From: Nissolia schottii
Lineage: Eukaryota > Streptophyta > Magnoliopsida > Fabales > Fabaceae
Direction of reading: 5' to 3'
Assembly (NCBI GenBank): GCA_003254905.1
Contig: QANU01077598.1
Span: 294,920-358,919 of the forward strand
Length of the DNA stretch: 64,000 bases
The translations under genes and the position numbers were made by a program. The notes beneath the pieces are model-generated. The model did not search any database. It saw only the letters and a list, made by a program, of their open reading frames with translations, and was not told the origin of the DNA. Below, in pieces: positions 59,600 through 64,000 of the stretch. Every line of letters starts with the position of its first letter. The stretch's first letter is position 1.

Positions 59600-60570
59600 T
59601 AGCATAGTCCTAGAGAGTGCTAATGGAAACACCGAGGATAAGGCCAAAGCCCTTGATGCCTATGATTGGGTGGCCCCGAGGGAAAGGGTCATATCTTTGT
59701 TTACTCCGATTGTGCATCTTTGGTTCAATATTGGAGGAGACAGAGAATTGTTTTCGATGATGAATCTATCGCTGCCATGGAGTCTTGCTCCCCCCGAGAT
59801 CAGATTTTCCACTTAGTGCAGAATAGGAAACTGACACATAGGATTTACATTTACGATTGCTTCTTTTTACAACTAGACATTAGGCTTCCCTTTACCTCCT
59901 TTGAGGCAGGCGTTCTCTAATACCTCAACGTTGCGCCCACTCAAATCCACCCAAACTCTTGGGCCTTCATGAGGTGTTTTGAGGTTTTGATGAAGCACCT
60001 CGAGTTAAAGCCTGCCGTCGAGGCTTTTTTTCATTTTTCCAAGCCAAGGGGGTGGACAAGGGTTATTGGGTTTCCCTTTACAGTGTCATTAGAAGCCATA
60101 TATTCCTCCCCTTTTCCTCCTCTTTTAAAAAATTTAAAGAGAGATTCTTTATAGTCCTTCTCGACAGAGACCCCGACAACAAGGACTCCGTCCCCTTTTT
60201 ATGAGTCGGACAGCTAAGGATCAGGGGGAGGAGTTGTTCCCCCTGTAGTAGCAATGCCTACTAGTCCAAATTTTGGAACCTTATTCCAAGAGNAGATCAC
60301 CGTGAAGGAATGAGCCGCGTACTTGAAGAGATATGTGGCTATGAAGAAGGGGTCCTCGACTAAAGCTTCCCCGACTGGTAAGGGGATGTCTACCTCCAAC
60401 AGCCCCCAAGCCCAGGCCAGACGACCTTTTTTCGCCAAGATTGTTGGGGAAAAGAAGACTTGGGTTGTCAATCTCATCTCACCACCCCAAAAGAAACGTT
60501 CCCGTGGTAAGAGCCCTCTGGGTCACAAGGTGCAAGAGGAGGTGGTAATCCCTCCAGAAAGGTCTCTTTA
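59600..60570 (+). pseudogene. Putative gypsy-type transposon protein fragment
   Basis: One frame reads GHIFVYSDCASLVQYWRRQR and later IYDCFFLQLDIRLPFTSFEA, a TAA at about 59918, then YLNVAPTQIHPNSWAFMRCF and LKPAVEAFFHFSKP. This matches the 'putative gypsy type transposon' N-terminal domain (Pfam PF04195) that is repeated in many eudicot genomes. The first part (AYDWVAP) is in another frame. A further Lys/Ser-rich piece (60323-60571) probably belongs to the same element. One N at 60293. Dead copy. Confidence 0.75.
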
Positions 60571-60571
60571 A

Positions 60572-61330
60572 AGTCCGATCTGTATTACTTGTTCTACAAC
60601 TTTATTACATGGTTATTAATCAAAAATTACGATCACATTTTGGGCAGGAAAAATTGCTAGGAGAGGCTGACACGTGTAATGTTTAATATTAAAATGCGTG
60701 AGACTTTCTATCTTTCATTGAGATAGATAAATGTGAGAGTCAAACTCTTATCCTAGTGTAAGAATGACTGTGATAGGGCATCAAAATTAAAATCCTTAAA
60801 TTTTTTTACAAAAAGTACTCTTTCTATGCTAGCATAGCATAACCCAGATAACGTAAATTAAACCCAACACCACAACTGTTCTTTCTAACGAAGGCCTATT
60901 TGTTTTAATCCCACTTAATCCTTGGCAAATGAATACCAATGGTTCTATCTACAAGTTTCAAGTAAGCAGACAGCAGCATGCCATCTTCAGCAAAGAACAG
61001 CAGCTGTCCATCAATGAGCAGGATCCACCACTTAGCAGAACTACTAATCAGTTGTATGATGAGGGATCAAATGATAGATCATGGTAGAACTAATGATAGA
61101 GATGGATTCATTTCACATGCTGTAATCGTACCATCGATGTGAAGAAATGCATTCTTACGATCATGGTAGAACTAATGATACAAAAATTCCCACTTAATTC
61201 CCAGAACGCTGAAGTTGAGCCAAACCTAAAATTGAATAAACTCATATCAGCCTACATAGATAACATTACATGACATTGAAATCTTCTATCCCATTTTTTC
61301 TCTTCCTCTGAGGGGACAAGAAAGGGGACA
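60572..61330. other. Spacer and 3' UTR of the PPR gene
   Basis: No separate gene seen. A repeated phrase 'gatcatggtagaactaatgata' near 61076 and 61158 marks a small local duplication of about 80 bp spacing. Confidence 0.45.
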
Positions 61331-61337
61331 GGAATCC

Positions 61338-63395
61338 TTAATCAATACCCACCCATTTCCTAAACTCCTGAACATGCTCAAGCCTCTTGCTTTGTGCTTC
61401 TGTTCTAGCATTTGATGCTTTTAAACTCCTATAAAGATTCTTATGAAGTCTTAAGAACTCACTTTTGTACATCCACTTATCAGTATACATGTTTCGGTCT
61501 CTCATGTGGCCAATGACTTCCATCACTCTCTCAAAGTAACCACCGCGAAGAAAGTTTAGCAGCAGCAACTCGTATAAATCTCGATTTGCCACTAAACCAC
61601 CAACCTTCATGAACCTCTTAATCTCACCCCACAAGATCGTGATCTCGCGATACATACCAAGAGACGAATATCCACACAGCATATATGCAAAAGTTTGAAT
61701 TGTAGGATGAATATTCATTTCACTCATTCTTCTGTATGCCTTCAGTGCATCGTCTATCATTCTTGCCTTGCAGAAAAAGAAGATGGAAGAATTGAACTCA
61801 TACACCAAAGGTAAAATCTGATCTTCGTCTTTCAGCATTTGAACCAAGGCGACAGCCAAATCTGAATTACCAAGTGAGTTTGATGATTCCACACTGAGGA
61901 CATGTTTGTCAATAGCATCATCAGCAATTTCCAAATGAACCCCTTTCATTTGTTTTAGCAGTGCTTTTGCTTCTCTTTGCATTCCAGCCTTATGATAGGC
62001 TGACAAGAGCGACATGTAAGTATCCCAGCCCATTGGAGACCCAGTAGCCTCTACATCATCCAAAATGTCATGAGCAGATTCAAGCCATCCCAAATGAATG
62101 CAGGCACCGATCATATCGGAACACAAACTGGATCCAGCTACTGAATATAGTTCCTGTTGGATGCTAAGTAAAAGTTTCGAAAGTTCACTAATCCTCCCAT
62201 CTTTCTTGTAACCAATGACAAACTTAACCAGAGCTCTATTACTAAGAACAAGTTTCCCACCCCTATAAAAAATGAGATCTTGCCTACCTTCCGGTGTAAG
62301 GACAGAATCATTCTGCAGCAGCTCAGGCTCAATATGTATCTTCAATCCAGCCTTAAGGTTATGCGATCCAATTGCAATATAGCAATGCTTTTGCAGGTGT
62401 TTCCTATCTTCCTTGTTAACACGACAATTATGCGAGCTATTCATATCCAGAACAAGCTCAGCAGCAGCATCAATGTCATTAAATTTGAAGTGCAAGCTCA
62501 ACAAACTATCATAAAACTGACGATAGTGACGAACATAAGCAGCTGAAACTCCATCAATATGATCTTTTAATTCCCTCATTTCATCTCTCAAACCATTCAT
62601 CTCTAGGATCTGCAAAATAATCACAACCGAGTGCGCATCAGCCACCGTCCCAGTCAGTGCCATTAATTCAATTAGGTGCAGTCCTTTTAAAGGCAAATCA
62701 AACCGCACACAAGCATCAAGAACAAGGTTAAAGATCAACGTATCCGGCTTAACCATGGCTGCACGTTGACCCTTTCTGTCCTTCAAGTGATCATAAAAAT
62801 GGCAAACTTGAGACAGATAATTGGATGCAAGATGCGTCCCGATCTCCGTCTTCCCAAGATGCAAAAAAACCAAGGACAACAATTGCATAGGGGGAACACA
62901 CCATTTATCCAGCATCAATCGAAGAGCCACTGAAGCAGGTGCAGGCATTTGCAACCTTGCCAGAGAAAGTACAAGCTTGGCTAATGTATCAGCATGAACC
63001 AAACCCGAATTATCCTCCTTAACAATCTGCAATACCAAATCACAAGCTTTTCTCATCCAAACACTATTGGATGAATAAGACAGCTGAACAATGAGCTGGT
63101 TCACTAGGTGAACCTCAGGGTACCCATAAAGGGTCCTTAAATCCTGAAAAGAATCCCACGCTTCATGAACTTGGTGATTTCTCAAAGCAGTTTTAAGCTT
63201 CCCCAATAGAATTTCTTGGGTGGAACGTTCCCATGGTAATCTTTCACTGTGACTATAAGTTGTTGTGGAAATATTTTGCAGAAAGGGACTGAAGTGCCCA
63301 CAACAAACATGCCCATTAAAAATTCTATGCAAAGGTGAAGCCTTTCTGACGAAATGAATGTGTAATTGAATGGATTTTGCGAAAGGAAGAACCAT
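61338..63395 (-). CDS. Pentatricopeptide repeat protein, At4g17616-like
   Basis: An intronless 685-residue organelle-type PPR protein, expected to bind RNA in mitochondria or plastids. The N-terminus (MVLPFAKSIQLHIHFVRKAS) is basic and lacks acidic residues, as in a mitochondrial presequence. PPR-like helical pairs occur throughout, for example KPDTLIFNLVLDACVRFDLP, GWDTYMSLLSAYHKAGMQRE and HPTIQTFAYMLCGYSSLGMY; they are irregular, as in P-class proteins with divergent repeats. No E, DYW or SMR domain at the C-terminus (LEHVQEFRKWVGID). Overall it resembles what I recall of Arabidopsis At4g17616; target RNA unknown. Confidence 0.93.
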   Translation of the reverse strand: MVLPFAKSIQLHIHFVRKASPLHRIFNGHVCCGHFSPFLQNISTTTYSHSERLPWERSTQEILLGKLKTALRNHQVHEAWDSFQDLRTLYGYPEVHLVNQLIVQLSYSSNSVWMRKACDLVLQIVKEDNSGLVHADTLAKLVLSLARLQMPAPASVALRLMLDKWCVPPMQLLSLVFLHLGKTEIGTHLASNYLSQVCHFYDHLKDRKGQRAAMVKPDTLIFNLVLDACVRFDLPLKGLHLIELMALTGTVADAHSVVIILQILEMNGLRDEMRELKDHIDGVSAAYVRHYRQFYDSLLSLHFKFNDIDAAAELVLDMNSSHNCRVNKEDRKHLQKHCYIAIGSHNLKAGLKIHIEPELLQNDSVLTPEGRQDLIFYRGGKLVLSNRALVKFVIGYKKDGRISELSKLLLSIQQELYSVAGSSLCSDMIGACIHLGWLESAHDILDDVEATGSPMGWDTYMSLLSAYHKAGMQREAKALLKQMKGVHLEIADDAIDKHVLSVESSNSLGNSDLAVALVQMLKDEDQILPLVYEFNSSIFFFCKARMIDDALKAYRRMSEMNIHPTIQTFAYMLCGYSSLGMYREITILWGEIKRFMKVGGLVANRDLYELLLLNFLRGGYFERVMEVIGHMRDRNMYTDKWMYKSEFLRLHKNLYRSLKASNARTEAQSKRLEHVQEFRKWVGID

Positions 63396-63599
63396 GCCAC
63401 CATGCCTATGCCTATTGAGCTTTTATGCACGCAAATGCTACCTCAAAGAGTGAAAACTTTTCTACCTCGACGTTCAGTGAGAACAAGTTCATACCGTATA
63501 GCGATGTAATGTCGATGAATTTTCGATTCTGGGAGTTAGTGAAGCCAACAGATGGAAGATTTGGGATAATTGCGAGCGAACCCTAACGTAACTTTGGGG

Positions 63600-64000
63600 A
63601 AGAATGATCTTTTCTTAAGCGAGATTCTCACACTACACATGCATATGTTTGGGTAAAGATAATTTTTTCCAAAAAAGAAAAATGCATTTTATACCAACCT
63701 CACACGAGGTTTGCTAAAATTTCATTTCATCTCAATTTTTTATTAGAATTAATCATTAATGATTTATAGGTTTTTATTTTTATTTAATGTAATTTTTATT
63801 ATAAAAAATTTGTGAAATAAATAGTAAAAATAAAATACTATTTTTTATTTTAAAATTTGTGAAGAAAATAATAAACATAGAAAATAAAAAGCAAGATATA
63901 ACTAACATAACAAAAAACACAAAAAAAAGAAATGAAAACAGAAACTTAACTAGATTATTAGTGATCAATCATAAAAAAAAATTGGAGTGAAGTGCAAATT
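63600..64000. other. AT-rich stretch upstream of the PPR gene
   Basis: The first 200 bp include the PPR promoter and 5' leader. The rest is A/T-rich; no feature recognised. Confidence 0.35.

Overview
This is a nuclear segment of a flowering-plant (eudicot) genome. The signs are AT-rich intergenic DNA, short GT-AG introns, plant-only families (NPSN SNARE, fasciclin-like arabinogalactan protein, plant-type CK2 beta with an acidic N-terminus) and many plant transposons. Several repeats (a foldback resembling the 'GGGTTAAATATG' family, a 'TATCCACTGACAGTGTAA' hairpin, a CACTACAAG end) remind me of legume genomes, but that is recall and not proof. Assembly gaps lie at 9775-9835 and 52631-52914, with one N at 60293.

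Eight host genes are supported. Exon models were built by hand from splice signals, and every intron preserves the reading frame. In order: NPSN11-type Qb-SNARE (6770-15297, -, 10 exons); a single-FAS1 fasciclin-like protein (19639-20403, -, 1 exon); ribosomal protein eL43/RPL37A (21970-23334, +, 5 exons); casein kinase II beta copy 1 (26811-29788, -, 5 exons); an MRF1-like MORN-repeat membrane protein (35009-38856, -, 3 exons); CK2 beta copy 2 (48208-53176, -, 5 exons); a CCDC97-domain protein (55615-58241, -, 3 exons); and a PPR protein resembling Arabidopsis At4g17616 (61338-63395, -, 1 exon). Seven of the eight are on the minus strand; only eL43 is on plus. They do not form a pathway. From memory, CK2 beta (At4g17640), the PPR (At4g17616) and a MORN protein (At4g17080) sit near each other on Arabidopsis chromosome 4, so this may be a conserved syntenic block.

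The rest is largely transposon-derived. The last intron of NPSN11 (4.6 kb) holds a nest: a degenerate TIR element containing a complete gag-only LTR retrotransposon (8500-10511, 473-bp LTRs, 5-bp target duplication) and a (TTG)n-tailed retroposon with a 19-bp target duplication. Tourist-like MITEs with TTA target sites lie in introns of NPSN11 and CK2 beta copy 2, and near the MORN gene. A MULE-type MITE with a perfect 9-bp target duplication lies downstream of CK2 beta copy 1. Between 41.8 and 46.0 kb a dead Ty1/copia element, with remnants of both LTRs visible, is broken up by two other LTR-like blocks, followed by a LINE RNase H fragment. A gypsy-type transposon protein fragment lies at 59.6-60.2 kb.

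I found no CRISPR array, tRNA, rRNA or recognisable microRNA precursor, and no clearly new biochemical system. The most useful leads are the nested invasion of NPSN11, the gag-only LTR element, the CK2 beta pair with matching exon sizes and upstream GA tracts, and an unexplained alternating palindromic array at 1.2-1.4 kb.
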